Shown here one piece after another: positions 12,597-26,210 of a stretch of DNA of 64,000 nucleotides. Within the stretch, counting starts at the first letter, position 1; each line of letters opens with the position of its first letter. Source of the DNA: Sialis fuliginosa (Eukaryota > Arthropoda > Insecta > Megaloptera > Sialidae); NCBI GenBank assembly GCA_961205875.1, contig OY540817.1, positions 14,047,001 through 14,111,000 of the forward strand, written 5' to 3'. The notes under the pieces were generated by a model that was not told the origin of the DNA, searched no databases, and saw nothing but the letters and a program-made list of their open reading frames with translations. Position numbers and translations under genes: made by a program.

Positions 12597-13375
12597 CTCA
12601 CAAGGGGAATTTCAATGAGCTTGTGGTATGTCAAACTAGAGCAAAAATAAAAAGACACGTGTCCAACAATTTGATCTCATAGGTCTTAATTACAAAGATA
12701 ATTAACTTTGAAAATTTGTGCATTCAATATAACCGTGTATTATGTTCGCTCGAAATATAAGTGTGTTGGCCCTGGTTTTAAGATTTTGATTTTAATTTTT
12801 ATTTACAATTATTTTTTATTTTTTTGTACACATTACCTCTCCCACTTGCGTACAAATCGATAAATTAGACATAAATAAAACATATATTATTATTGACAAT
12901 AGATGTTTGTGGTTTCTTTCAAGTTTGTTTTTTATTAAAACTTTTCAATTTATTAATTAAAAACTAATGAGTTGTGTCAATAATAAATTAAATTTACTTT
13001 AAAACAAATTAATAATTATGTACTGGCGTATATATCAATATTTTCATTGTCAATAATAATATATGTTTTATTTATGTCTAATTTATCGATTTTTACGCAA
13101 GTGGGAGAGGTAATGTGTACAAAAAAATAAAAAATAATTGTAAATAAAAATTAAAATCAAAATCTTAAAACCAGGCGAGACGCCAGCGCGTTGACCGTAG
13201 GGCCAACACACTTATATTTCGAGCGAACATAATACACGGTTATATTGAATACACAAATTTTCAAAGTTAATTATCTTTGTAATTAAGACCTATGAGATCA
13301 AATTGTTGGACACGTGTCTTTTTATTTTTGCTCTAGTTTGACATACCACAAGCTCATTGAAATCCCCTTGTCAGT
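12597..13375. mobile_element. Foldback element 1 with tRNA-like segment in one arm
   Basis: Arms of about 300-330 bp (12597-12899 and 13048-13375) are near-perfect inverses around a 148-bp AT-rich loop. The outer ends are CTCACAAGGGG on the left and CCCCTTGTCAG on the right. The right arm, read on the minus strand toward the loop, contains TGGCCCTACGGTCAACGCG. This resembles a tRNA D-arm/A-box and is followed by GCTGGCGTCTCGCC and then T-rich sequence. The left arm lacks a 26-nt block at the same place. No protein is encoded. The layout matches the element at 50250-51483. Confidence 0.8.
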
Positions 13376-13563
13376 GATTTTTTTTATTGCTTGTAGTTGC
13401 CAATGTAGATTCATTTTCATCATGATCTGAACATTCAGAAATTTTAAATGTTTTTGGTCAAATTTTCGAAACTTTGGGTCAAAATACACAATCTGAAAAC
13501 ATCGATTTCAAATTTGTGTGCGTTATATTTGTATTGATGAGTAGCAACTTATTATTATATACC

Positions 13564-13660
13564 AGTGGCGCCGGAGTCGGGAGAGGGGTCAAGGGGACAG
13601 TTGCTTCCCCAAAATTTTCTATGGGGGCTAGGACTACCTTTTTGCCCCCTCAGGTTTGAA
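13564..13660. mobile_element. Isolated hAT-like end
   Basis: CAGTGGCGCCGGAGTCGG begins at 13564, followed by GGGAGAGGGG-type sequence like the ends of other hAT MITEs here. I did not find the partner terminus, so this is probably a truncated copy. Two overlapping short open frames across it are not genes. Confidence 0.35.
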
Positions 13661-14100
13661 GCGACGTGCAATTATAATAATCTGTTTTCTGTTATTTTTT
13701 ACTCTTCAAAATTCTTTAATTTTTGTAAACAGATGTTAAAGCTCACAAACAAATTATAAAATTTAACCACGAGTCTAGTCAGAGACAAAGAAAGATAAAA
13801 AGTGAGTACAGTGAAACCTCGTTAGTACGTTTTGTTTTAGTATATTTTTTTCTTTTTTTAAATCCCGCCATTTTTCCATAAGACTGCATGTTAAAATATT
13901 TCGTTAAGATGTTTTTCTCGTTAGTAGATACGTGTTTTCCCTCAATTCCTTTAAAAACGTACTAACAAGGTTCCACTGTATTTCTGTTTATTTTTTTAAC
14001 AAATAATACATATTGTCAAGTCAAAGAAAATTAAAGTCAATTTTGAATTTTAAGAACGCCAAGTAAAGTTAGGTTAGCTTAATTTTTGAAGTTCGTACTG

Positions 14101-14118
14101 CCCCCCCCCCCCCCCCCC
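14101..14118. repeat. Poly-C run (18 C)
   Basis: A homopolymer of about 18 C residues is visible. Such runs may vary in length or be assembly-prone. It lies between AT-rich segments with no gene. Confidence 0.8.
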
Positions 14119-15744
14119 ATCCACTCAGATAAGGAAAAATATAGGATTCATAACACGCTACATATCATTGTTACCAATGTGCTCCGCAAAGTTAATGGCG
14201 TATCATTCAGATCATAATTAATATATCACTTTTTATCTGACAAAAAAATTGATGAAATCTAAAGAATATTAACACAAATCAAATAATTATTTGTTCAAAA
14301 TTATTTACTACATTTGTAGAAACTTTCTCGATACGTTTATTTTAATTAATGCTAAATCCACCTCTGAATGTATGTATATAAAAATTGCATACCTTTTTTT
14401 ATCAATTTTAACGAACACATATTTCAGTTCAATAGTTTTATATTTATTTTTTAGAAAAAACACAACAACTTCACATAGATATTAAACATAAAAATTGTAT
14501 AATGCACAATTATTATAAAACAAAACACAGAGCCTAATTTAGATCCAATAATTAGACAAATAATACAAATATTTAAAACATATAATTTACAACTCTTTAA
14601 AAATATTCTCAATGAGATACAATAAAAACGGTAAAAATACATTTATCCATGATAAAAAATATATTATTTAAATTAGGTCCTATAGTCATAAAAACTTAAC
14701 ATACAATAGATACATATTCGAAAAAAGATATAAAATATTCAGTCATTTTTGTAAGCAATTTATATACAGGTGTCCCAATAAAACATTAAATACAAATATA
14801 TAAGATATTTCAGTATTTCAGTACAGCCAATTTTTAATCACCTGTATTGAACGTTATAAAAGATTTATGAAAAAATTTCCAAACAGATATTTTTTTCTTT
14901 TTACCTATATTTTGAAGTATGAAGTTTTTTACTCATAAAATTGCATTTTTACTTTTAGTATTATTTTTAGTCTTTTAATCATGATACTTTTTGTATAAAA
15001 ATAATAAAAAAATATGGGGCAATGAAAAACGATTAAAGTAAATTATATATTTATATATTACCCACATTTTTTTAAATATTAAGAAAAATAAAAATAAAAT
15101 AACAAATTTTAATTTTAATAAATATATATAAGGCATATGCCAAGTATTTTGGAGAAGAACAAATACCTAAATAAAGTTGTTAAATTGGAAAAAACTGATT
15201 TTTTTATCCTTCCTCCAGGGTAGACACCGACCTTGTTGTAGGTTAGAAACTTCAAGATTTCTTGATGACACCCTAAAGAACCATTATATGAAGAAAAAAA
15301 TTATAATCTGAACTATGTACTTTTGAATTTTCTAAACTTTATCGACTTGGCACCAGTCCTAATAGTATTTTTTTTTTTAATTTTTATGACTTTTTTTCAT
15401 AAAAAATACAACTATCACAAATTAAAGATTAATTTTTTGGTAATTTGGCTACAGCCTTTTTACGGTTCTTTTTATAATACAGTAGAATATTAATTATTCA
15501 AAACTTATTAGGGAACGTCCATTAATTAATTACATAAGGTTTTTTGGAAGGAGAAGTTCATAAAATCTTACATGTAGAAATAATTTCGTTTAACTTTAAA
15601 TATATTAAATTAATTTAAAAAATTAAATTGTTTCTCGTATCTTACAATGAGTTTCTATAGGAATTTTTAAACCTCGGCCTTACACACTTATTAAGGAAAG
15701 AAGTGAATGTTAAATCCAAATGTCCAAAAAGTAGCATCTATCTA
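14119..15744. other. Gene-free AT-rich stretch
   Basis: No exon or RNA gene is supported. Short open frames on both strands near 14291-14642 overlap each other and have the composition of random AT-rich DNA. Confidence 0.5.
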
Positions 15745-16198
15745 TGGTCAGTGACCACTCTGCCACCTATCGGATAAAACTTGAACCATTCTAAAGTTCC
15801 CAAACAGCCATTTGAAATTTTTAAATATAATGTAAAAATTAAAAATAAGCAATCAAAATTATTAAAATGCAATCAAGAATAAAAGACTAACTATAACGTT
15901 GTGATGTACCAAATTGTGACAATAATTCATCCAATAAAACATTAAGTTTTTATCTGTTACAAAAAATGCAGCTGTCAAAGAAATATCGGTGAAAAATTTA
16001 AACTTAAACTCCATTAATTATAAAAATATTTATGTTTGCTGTGCACACTTTACTCCCAATGACTTTTTAAATAATACATTTACATTGAACCATAAATAAT
16101 ATTAATAATATAAATCTTTATTTTAATTCAAATCGCTGTTTGGGAACTTCAGAAGGGTTCAAGTTTTATCCGATAGATGGCAGAGTGGTCACTGACCA
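15745..16198. mobile_element. 454-bp element with ~65-bp terminal inverted repeats
   Basis: The left end TGGTCAGTGACCACTCTGCC is mirrored at the right end, and the pairing continues inward through ATCGGATAAAACTTGAACC and GTTCCCAAACAGC. The interior is AT-rich and noncoding. No unambiguous target duplication is visible, so I do not assign a superfamily. Confidence 0.75.
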
Positions 16199-16907
16199 AA
16201 GCGAATACCAAACCAAATTACATATTATCAAGGACAATACAATTTGTTTTTACATTAAAAACAACTTTAGCTTTAAATACAGATCATGCATTAAGAAATA
16301 AATAAAAATAAATCACTCACCGTTTGCTAACAATAAAAGACTATGTAGATTTATTTTTTCTGAAGAGAAATCATTTACTTTATCTTCTATGTTTATTATT
16401 ATTCTTGTGTGTAATCCATGGTGTAAATGTTTACTTACTTTTACTAAAATAATACTTTAACAGTAGAGCACAGCATTAATTATAAATCAACTTGACCGCA
16501 ACTTTCAACTGACTGACTGTTGTTACAATACTGACAATATATACTATACATTTTATACAATATACATATAAAACAACAAATACATTAAATCGAGGTTTTA
16601 TTGTATATTGATTTATGTATATATACAAGAAAAGTTGTTTAGACACACATTTTAATTAAGTTGGTATAAAGCCACCCTTGCAATATTTAAAAACTGTATT
16701 GATTTATGTATACTACAAAGGTTGTTTAACACCTACACAATGACTTAATTTAAAGTTGGGGAGTATATTTAAAAAACATACAATCTAAAAAAAAATCACT
16801 TCATTTATACTTTCTTCACATCAACTTTCATCAACGCACACACTATCACGAACAATAAAAATTCTACCATATCACAAACCGTAAAAGACCCTTAAAAATC
16901 AAACTAT

Positions 16908-19509
16908 TCAATACCTCTGAAACACTAACCCATCACTCGACTCGATTTTGACATGCTCAACAATATCAATATCTATAACGGGTTCCTGTTGAACATCACC
17001 CTCCCCTACACCATGCTTCAATGTCATGTGTTTCACCAGGAGCTCCTCCCTGCTGAACGTCTTATTACACACCGCACAGATATGTGGCCGTTCGTGCACT
17101 TTGATGTGCCTTGCCAGCCGACACTTGTGGTAGAACCTCAGGTCGCATACCTCGCATGCATACCGTTTGCTGTCGTCACCCTGCATACCGTGGATCTTCA
17201 TGTGGTTGCGCAGGTCGTTCAGGTTGGCGTAACCTTTGTTGCACGTTCGGCAGGTGTACTGTTTTTTACCTGAGTGTGTCCACATATGTCTGTTGAGTCT
17301 GGTCGCACTCACAAAACCTTTACCTGTAATGAAAAATATGTTACAGTGATGTTCACTTTATTTACTATGGATCATCAAAATTATTTTATTATTTATTTTT
17401 TTGTTTGATATATTTATTTTTTGTTTGATGTTCCATACTGTTAAACGATCCATATTGTTAACCCCCTTCATTCCATACTGTGTTTTTTGAATTATATTAT
17501 AAATGACAGTTGTACATAGAAACACAGGAAGGATTTCTCAGGAAGTGGAAAGTTTATAGTATAGAAGGTACCATGTCCAAACTGGTTTACTGTATGGAAC
17601 GTATACTGTACTCCATCTGTTCCAAAACATTTTTTTAACATAGTTAAACATTAATTTTCAGCAATAGTTAACTAAATATTTTTATTAATATTAAGAGTAC
17701 CTAAATTAAGATACTTTTTGACTAAGCTTCGGATTACATGTAATACTTTTAGGAAGGTAACATTCCAAACATGTTTGACTCATTATTTATTTTTTGTGTA
17801 ATTTTAGAATTTTACAATGCAAGCATGTATGCTTTTAAAAACTTAAAACTTAATAAAATTAAATAATTACTGACCGCATTTACTGCAGAGGTAAGGCCTC
17901 TCGAACGTATGGTATGTCCTCACATGCAACTGCAGATTATCGTTCTGCGTGAATGTCTTGCCACAGTAACTGCAGATGTACGGCATGGAGCCCGTGTGTA
18001 TGACCTTATGCCGCTCCAGATTGGATGCCAGCTTGAAGCCGCGCTCACACAGCTCACACCGGTATGGTGTATTTGACTCATGGCACTTCATGTGCACGGC
18101 GACCGCAGCCCACCGTACAAAGCCTTTACCACATGTCGGACACTTGTACGGCCTCTCGCCTGGAAATAAACACATCAACTGGTATTGATAAATCAAGGTT
18201 TTATTAAAATCCCGTTAATTTAAAAATTCAATTTTTTTTATTTAACCCTGATATAATTGAATTTTTTGTTTGATAATTTAAAAACGTCTTAATTTTTATA
18301 AAAATTTAAAATATTCATTAATAAAAGGTGAATGTCCCAAGATTTTCTGTTTTTTATTTTTTTATAAATTTTAGAACAAAATTGAAATGCTAAATGTGAC
18401 TACATATTTTAGAATAGAAGGAGTAATAAAATTAAAATAATGTTACCAGTATGAGATCGCATATGAACTTTAAAAGTACTTGGGTTTGGGTACCGCTTGC
18501 CGCAAAATTTACACTCATAGCGTTTAACTACCATGTGCCCTTTCAAATGACCTATCAGTCTCTTGCTATCATTGAACTCTTTCTTACAAATATTACATGT
18601 AAGTCTATTTTCTTGGGAATGTATCGACATATGCCCTTTAAGTTTCAACGGATCTGAAAACTCTTCATAACAGATTTGGCATGAAAACTTTGGCTTGACT
18701 ATATCTTTTGTTATTATTGCCAATTCTTCTAAACCTGGAATGATCGGTTTTAGTGGTACCAACGGGGGAGTTTCATCTGATATAGGTTTCAATGCAATCG
18801 CAACTAAAGGAGTTTTCTTTTCTACTGGAAAAGTTGGTATTTCTTCAGGTGCGATTGGCACTAAAGGCACTAGAGGTGGCGGACCGTCAGAAAATATATT
18901 TACAGCAGTAATTTTTAGTGATGGTTGTTCTTTCTCATCTTCAGAATTTTCTTTATCAAATTGTATCAATTCATGCAGTATTTTACTCTTGCCTTTCGAT
19001 GTTTTTAATTTAAAATTAGCTTTTTTAGCTAATCTAGATGATTGTCTGACACGCTGTGTATACTCATGATCGGTATTGGTAAAGCTGATATTTTTTAATT
19101 CAGTTTTACTGTTGGATCCTACTTGATCTAACTCTTGATTTTCTTCCACATCGTTTTCTGATTCTGCTTTCTTTTTTTGCAAACTGTGGTACTTTCGAAG
19201 TACAGAATCGGCTTTTTCCACTTTCTGTTTGAATACGATCGAATATTGTAATTTTTTAAGACAATCGCTACATATTTTTGAAGGTAATTCGTCATTTTGT
19301 TTTATCTAAAATTTAAATAGATAATAAACAAACAAAGCATAAAAAAATATACATTTTTGTTAACTTACTTTGACAGCAGCAATTGACATTAAATTATCAG
19401 CAATGTTTAAATTAAATATCGGCCCTAATCCAACCTTTTCCATCATACAAGCTCGACATATTTTATCGAAAACGATTACTCTATTCAAACTTGTATTTAA
19501 TCTTCCCAT
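16908..19509 (-). CDS. ZAD-C2H2 zinc-finger protein, 4 exons, 566 aa
   Basis: Coding exons on the minus strand are 19509-19369, 19305-18447, 18159-17875 and 17323-16908. All introns are GT-AG, and the total is 1701 bp including the stop. The N-terminus carries a zinc-finger-associated domain: C18 and C21 (motif CRAC) pair with C59 and C62 (CSDC) across the first intron. An acidic, proline-containing linker follows (about residues 90-250). Ten C2H2 fingers then occupy about residues 254-535; the seventh is split by the last intron. The ZAD is an arthropod protein-interaction domain, usually for homodimerisation, and tandem C2H2 fingers bind DNA. A nuclear transcription factor or chromatin-architecture role is therefore inferred. 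The start is the only ATG that keeps the ZAD complete. A possible poly(A) signal (TTTATT on the plus strand) lies near 16597. The particular ortholog cannot be named. Confidence 0.93.
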
Positions 19510-21185
19510 TTTTTTATATATAATATTCTTTTATGAGAAATGTTGGATTGAATCCACTTTGACGTATGATATGGTATATAATACATATGGGTTGAAAAAA
19601 ACTCCATTAAGTATTCAGTAGCGCAACATAATGTATATAACTATGTATTTTTGTTTTATTTGTTTATTTTTATTTATTAACAGAATATATCCAAATTAGA
19701 TTTTAAGTTTGAATATAAATTGTAAATCTACATGTATACTATTTACATGAGTAAATTCAAATTGTTATATAAAATATTTTTATTTGCTATAACTTTATTA
19801 TTCTTCGATACGCCAATGAGTAACTTCAAATGAAAACATCATGAAAATGTCAAATATGAAAGAGTGGAGTGCGCTTCGATTAAAACAATACATGTTAGCT
19901 TCCAATTATGTAATAAGTAAATAAATAAAACACCACAATATCTACCATTACCACGGGTTGTATATTTCCAGTCTCATCCAGTACAGAGTACCACAGCCAC
20001 CACAGCAAAACTGTGGGCTGTAAAGTTGGTTTTCTACCTAAACAACACAACAGAAACTGTCAAAAAACACTCAACTTCAACTTGTGTTGATAAAATTAGC
20101 AACATTAACATTGCTGTTTCATTTGTGTTTTTTCAAAATCCGCCTTGAATCGGTAGGATCAAAAAGTTAAAAAAAAACAGGACATTTAGTAGAAATGCCA
20201 AATCAAAACACAAACTTGTTTTTAATTTTTGCTTTCTATAATAATATTATAATAATTAAATGATATAATCTAAAAAAGTACAGCCATTTTTTTCAAATTC
20301 AAGATTTGATGGAAATGCATTCATTTGGATCTTCCTTGAATCCATTTTGACAATTTGACCATGATGTCTGTATGTTGCTGGTTAATGATGTAGATACTGT
20401 AAATCAAAAATGACAAGACATAGAAGGATGAAATTCTATATTTAGGAACTAGGGTTTGCAAATATCAAATGTGTTCCAAACTCCAGTACGTTACAGCAGT
20501 TTTCAAACGTTGCTCTGTACTGAATGGTACTTTGGAAATATACCCACGGATTCCTTAAAAAATGTAAATAATTTGACATGGGAATATATTAGAGATACTC
20601 ATTGTTAGAGTTCTGAGAGCCTGAATCGATTTCTATTTAATTATAGTAGCCAAGTTTCACTCAATCATATTTTCTGATTTTATCAATATCATTAAATATA
20701 CTTCATATTATTAAATTATGTTCAATTTTAATTTTTTATGCTTGCTAAAAACAATACAAGAAAAATTGATTTTTGAATAAATCCTGTCACTACCGATTTG
20801 GCTAAAAATGACGACCCTGTCATAACTGTTACTGGAGTATCTCTAGAATATATTTATTGTTCTGTGGAATATACTAACAAAGGTTTAAAAAAAAAAACCT
20901 GTGTCTATGAAAACGTGTATTTCTTACAATTAACATATAAAAGTAATTATTATACCTACTTACAGCAAATAAACAATAATTAATGATACATTTGCTACAG
21001 AAATTAATTAATCCATTCAATTTTACGTATAAAAATAACAAATTTGTACAGTATTTTTTACTGAATTTATCTTATACCTATTATAATACCTACACAAATA
21101 AAACAAATTTTTAAAATAATTCATCAAATAATGACACCGATGACATTTCTTAATTTTTCATGTCCCGTAAATATTGATATAATTC
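19510..21185. other. Intergenic region: zinc-finger promoter side and a MITE
   Basis: The first ~400 bp upstream of the zinc-finger ATG should contain its promoter; I see no distinctive core element. The middle is the inverted-repeat element 19951-20549. The remainder (20550-21185) is AT-rich and leads into the 3' end of the beta-galactosidase gene. Confidence 0.5.
19951..20549. mobile_element. ~600-bp element with ~40-bp terminal inverted repeats
   Basis: The left end CCACGGGTTGTATATTTCCA matches the inverse of the right end, CCGTGGGTATATTTCCA. CAGTACAGAG follows in both arms. The interior is noncoding. Flanking target duplication is not clear. Family unknown. Confidence 0.7.
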
Positions 21186-24100
21186 TTAAATTATCTTAAT
21201 TTGATCTGGCAGATCATCTAAGTCCATAATCGGAGGAATATACTCACTTATTAGTTCATCACCAGAGAATATATGTTTTGGCGAAAATACAACTTTATCG
21301 TTACCATTAAAATGTTCAAATATAACAATCTAAAAAATATAATAGAGTAGATAACAAAAAACTGATTTCACTAACGTTTTTATAACTTACTTCATTTGCA
21401 CCTTTTTTTTGTAATGGTGCTGGCCAAAAAAGAGTAAACTGAGGCCCGAGTAAACAATATCTTCCGATTATAAACCCATTGACGGCTACAATACCTTTAT
21501 TCCATTTACTCATGTCCATAAAGGTGTCTGTAGGTTCGTCAATGTTTATCGTACTTTTATAAATAGCAGGTCCAGTATGACTGTAGGCTTCAAGTGGATT
21601 CCACTTATTTAAACTGTAAATTAAACAATATTCTATGATATATTATCAATAAATTTAAAATACAAAAACAGTTATAACACTTTGTCAATTTTAATGTCAA
21701 TAGTTGTTTAGCTTGTTAAAATAATATTGTTATTATTTAATAAATGTAGTGATGCACAACACTGAATGTACTAAAAAATTTTAAATTAAAAAAAATGAAA
21801 ATATAAGCAAACCACATAACATAAATCAAAGGGAAACACATCAAACTGCAAGAAACTACTAGTCTTAAATATATTAATACATATAAAAACAGAAACAAAA
21901 ATACAACCTTGTGATCCACTTTTTCTTAAATTCAAGAGGAATAATTTCCCAGTCATTGATAACTTCATCATTTATAAGAATATTGCCTTGCCAGATACCT
22001 TTCTTCTGATTGAAAACAATTAAATTGTTTGCAAAGTTAACTCTACCCCAATTTTCTACGACCAAATCCAATGTTGCATTCTTTAGATCGGAATTGTTCA
22101 AATTCAAAGTTGAATCTCTTCAATAAAAATACACAATTGTAAAAACTTTCTCATTAATTTAATCTAAAGTTAAAAAATAAAATATTCTTCCTTACTTGAG
22201 TCGCCAATATCCAAATCCATTGAAATCATTTACACTTTTTAAAGGTTTCGATACTAATTCTCCATTTAGTAAAACCATGACAGTATCATGTACTTTTCCC
22301 TCGATTTTCAATATCGAATTTGCATCTATTTTAATTATAATATAAATATTAGTACAATTAAACATAGCAGTTATTGATTCTGATATACTGACCTATATTA
22401 ATGTTTGACTTTCTATAAACAATATAACCATAACTCTGCCCAGAATTATTGTTAATTGGCAATAATTCCATTGAAATTGGTTTAGGATTTTTGACAATAT
22501 ATGGCGCTTGACACAAGAAATTTTCAAAACTTAACATATGAGTGACAGACACTGATGGAAAAGATGTCCTCTTTGATTCTTTAGGTCGTGGTGGAACATA
22601 CGTTTTTATATTATTATATAGAGATACTAATTCTGCAACTTTATCATATTTATCAGTATAATCGCCAATTTCTGATAAAGGTGCATCATAATCTAAAAAA
22701 ATAACAGTTCAAAATATTTATATACAATTTAAAATAATCATTCATTAAATTTTTTTTTTCAGAAATCATCATCCTCAGACTATCTAGTCATTCACTAAAA
22801 TGACTGCAGTATTTTCTACGCATTATTTATTTATAATATGTAAATCTGCCAGCTGTTGTTGAAAGTATTATAAAGAAATACATAATGTAAAATAATAAAC
22901 AAAATAAAACATTAAATCTTTTTTGGGTCATCTTATACTTTTTAAATACCTACCATAACTAGTTGTAGTTGGTTGATAATCTAAATTATCACCCACATTT
23001 GCTCCATTCAATAATCCGAAATTCGTACCACCGAAAAACATATACATGTTCACAGAAGCAGGGTAGCTAAGGATTTCTTTATATGTATTTCCAAAATCTG
23101 AAAATGAGAGATAAAAATTACAATATTTTGGAAACAGTAAAGACAATAAAAATCAAAAATACCTTCTCCTGGTCTAACGTGATGTTTCTCTGACCAATGA
23201 TCAAACCAACCAGTCCAAAACTCCATAGTCATTATCGGTTTACCAGGTTGTTTCTGCTTTAACAAATCCAAATTCATCTTTGCATTTACATTGAAATTTG
23301 CTGTTTGTAGAACTAAAAATAAACAAAACCTGAATATTACTTTGAGATACTTTTATTATTAATTAATCCAAAAAATTAAAGAGTGGAAATGAAAAAGAGT
23401 AAATTTAATTAACATTATTTATTAAAAAAGTTTTTATTATTTATCTATATGAAAAAATTCTAAATAGCCTGAAAATTGATACATTTTTATATGGTCATTA
23501 AAAATAATATGTAAAAAGTTTAGGGAAATTCTCGTCTGCTAATTACTTTTTTACCTAAAAGAGGTATCAAAAAATATGTATCGAAAATATCATTTTCAAT
23601 TTCATGACAAAATGTAACAGCTATTACCAAAATTAAATACTTTTATTTTGCATAACAGAAACTCCGAAAATTATAAATTTTTTATATTTCAAGTACATTA
23701 AAATCAGGAAATATATCCTAGTTACTGTTATATTATGCAGAAACTATTTATTGTAGAAAGTTATCTTTAATTTTGAATTTCTTCTGATTTTCAGAGTAAA
23801 AACATAATTCAATTTCCAAGCTATGTACTTGTAATAGTCGTATGTCATATGATAACTGACATTTTGGTCATTTTCTGATAAATGTTCTTCTGTTAAAGAA
23901 ATATATAAATAAGTACACTTCAAATTTTTAAATCACTCTCCTGATAAATAATATTTTTGCAGTTATCATGGTATGACCTAAGACCATCATTATATGTAAA
24001 TGAATGGACATTGAGATATGTCTGTCATTTTTGAATAATATAAATACAAACCTCCAGGTAGTACGTTTTCATTCACAAGTGAAATGCCATCTGACATGAA

Positions 24101-25419
24101 CAGTAATTCCACTATACCATTTTCAGTCAGTAACTGTTTTAGTTCTCTTAAATACTGAGCATCAATTTTATGATCTACACGTACACTCCAATACTCATTT
24201 TCAACCTAAAACAACATACATTTATAAAATTATTATTTGATATATCTACAAAATATTTTTGATGGGTTAACATACCTGAACTGCTATAACTGGACCATCT
24301 CTTGTAAATTGTTTTTCTACTATTATCGGTAATAATGCCTTATAGTATTGTTTTACAGCTGACATAAATAACGGATCACTTGTCCGTACTTTTATACCTT
24401 TTTTACGAAGTAACCAACTAAAATAAAATAGATCAAATAGAGAAAAAATAAAATAAATTTCAACGAATGGCAATTGAATTAAAATCAAATTTATACTATT
24501 AACCCACTTTAAAAATCTATAAAAATTAATTGATTTTTGAATCTATAATTTATTTGCAGGGTATAAGAAGGCAATATTTGTTGAATGGTTAAAAGCATAA
24601 CTCAATTTCTATTTATTAAATACTTTGCAGTTACTAATTAAAAGTACCTCTATCACAGCACGTAGAGTTTTTTGTTTCAGTTAGTTTTTTTTTGTTTTTT
24701 GTAAGTCAAGTAATTTATATTTTTCAAAAATTTTCAAAATCTTATAAAAAAATTAAAACAGGTTTCTTTAACCTAGATATAAATACTTTTAAATTTAAAA
24801 TTAATTTCATCTATTTCTGTTATTAAGTTATAAATTTCAGAAATTTAGTAATTTTTAATTCAAAAATTTATTATTACCTCGGCATACCACCAAACTCCCA
24901 TTCTGCACAAATAAATGGCCCAGGTCTTATAAGAACAAACAAATCCTCTTCTTTTGCAATTGTTAGAAATTCACTCAAATTTAAAAAATCCTCCCAATCA
25001 GTTCCGCCATTTCCAAAATCATAATTACCTTCTTCTGGTTCATGTAAATTCCACGGGACATAGCTTATAACAAAAAAAAATACATTTATAAGAGCTATTC
25101 AGAAGCCAAAGTGACTAGCTCTACTTTTTTTCAAATTTTTAATAAAATATTCATACGTTTCTACAGCGTTCAATCCAGCAGCTCTGACTTTCTTCAATCT
25201 ATCTCGCCAGTACTGTTTTGGAACTCGAAAATAATGCACTGCACCACTATACAAAGTAATATTACGACCATTCAAAGTAAAGTTTTCATTGTCGGCATTT
25301 AAGCCACTTACAATCCCACCAGTTGTATAGTATTCGTAAAGCCTCGGTACACTTTCTAAAGCCATTACAATCTGCGCACACGCACAAAAACTTATTACAA
25401 AAAGCATAATATTAAACAT
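21186..25419 (-). CDS. Beta-galactosidase (glycoside hydrolase family 35), 11 exons, 681 aa
   Basis: Exons on the minus strand: 25419-25157, 25063-24878, 24417-24276, 24205-24052, 23312-23163, 23097-22954, 22692-22393, 22325-22196, 22117-21908, 21613-21391, 21329-21186. All introns are GT-AG, phases agree, and the total is 2046 bp with the stop TAA. The product starts with a hydrophobic signal peptide (residues 1-20). The GH35 TIM barrel follows: [15 protein letters not shown] near 80-95, the acid/base motif VENEY with E201, and the nucleophile motif TMEFWTGW with E279. These match the known active-site motifs of human GLB1-type enzymes. Later exons encode the beta-rich C-terminal domains (FFGGTNFG, then a QSYGYIVYR segment). 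GH35 enzymes remove terminal beta-galactose in lysosomes or the gut lumen. Length equals the family norm and nothing is missing. Confidence 0.95.
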
Positions 25420-25733
25420 TGTATAAAATATGTCCGTAATCTCGTAAATTTTTATTTAATATCCCAAAACTATTTTGACAGTTTCATATGTGATTTAATG
25501 TTCCTAGATCAACACTAGTATTTAATAAGTCATAAATAATTTATAACAAAAAATATATATCACAATTGTTTATTGTTTGAGTTTATTTACTTAAAATTAT
25601 CAGTCGATAAATTTTATGTATAATATTATATTTAATGATAAATATTGATTATATGTCATACAAGTAACAATTACATAACATAACAAACAAAATGTATGTA
25701 ATATAATCTATATAAATTAAATATAATGATATA

Positions 25734-26039
25734 CAGGCTCTCATATCAGGTGGAAGAAACTTTAACAGTTGATCAAGAAAGTGATTTTAAGCAAAAAATT
25801 TTAGAACAAAAAAATACAAGATAAAAATTGAAGGGCTCGTTGGCCTCATACACCCCTGGTTTAGTTAATATTGGAAATCAAAAGCACTTATTGATACTAT
25901 ACTAATTATCAAATTTCATAACTTTATCACAATGTACTCCCTCAAATAATTTTAGGTACATGCTCATATAAATTTTTTTGCTTAAAATAATTTTTTCAGT
26001 CAACTGTTAAAAATTGTTCCACCTGATATGACCATTCTG
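25734..26039. mobile_element. Tc1/mariner-like MITE (306 bp)
   Basis: The ends CAGGCTCTCATATCAGGTGG and, inverted, CAGAATGGTCATATCAGGTG form inverted repeats of about 65 bp that continue into TTTTAAGCAAAAAATTT. TA precedes the left end. The right flank is TG, probably a mutated TA. Subterminal sequence is shared with the elements at 26870 and 38542, so all three belong to one family. Confidence 0.75.
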
Positions 26040-26210
26040 TGCATTTATTTTTATTTTTAAAATAACCTTTAGATAAACTATTCAACATGATAATTAATTT
26101 AATTGGTTTTTAATCATAATTTCATAAAAATATAATAACAAATAAATAAAATTTATTTATGTATGTATTTTGTATTTTTAGATGTAAATAAATTTTTTTT
26201 AAATTACATT

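Noticed and set aside
13474..13759. Two overlapping 61-64-codon frames
   Set aside because: They cross a hAT-like end with G-rich sequence, overlap each other in different frames, and show no domain or splice context.
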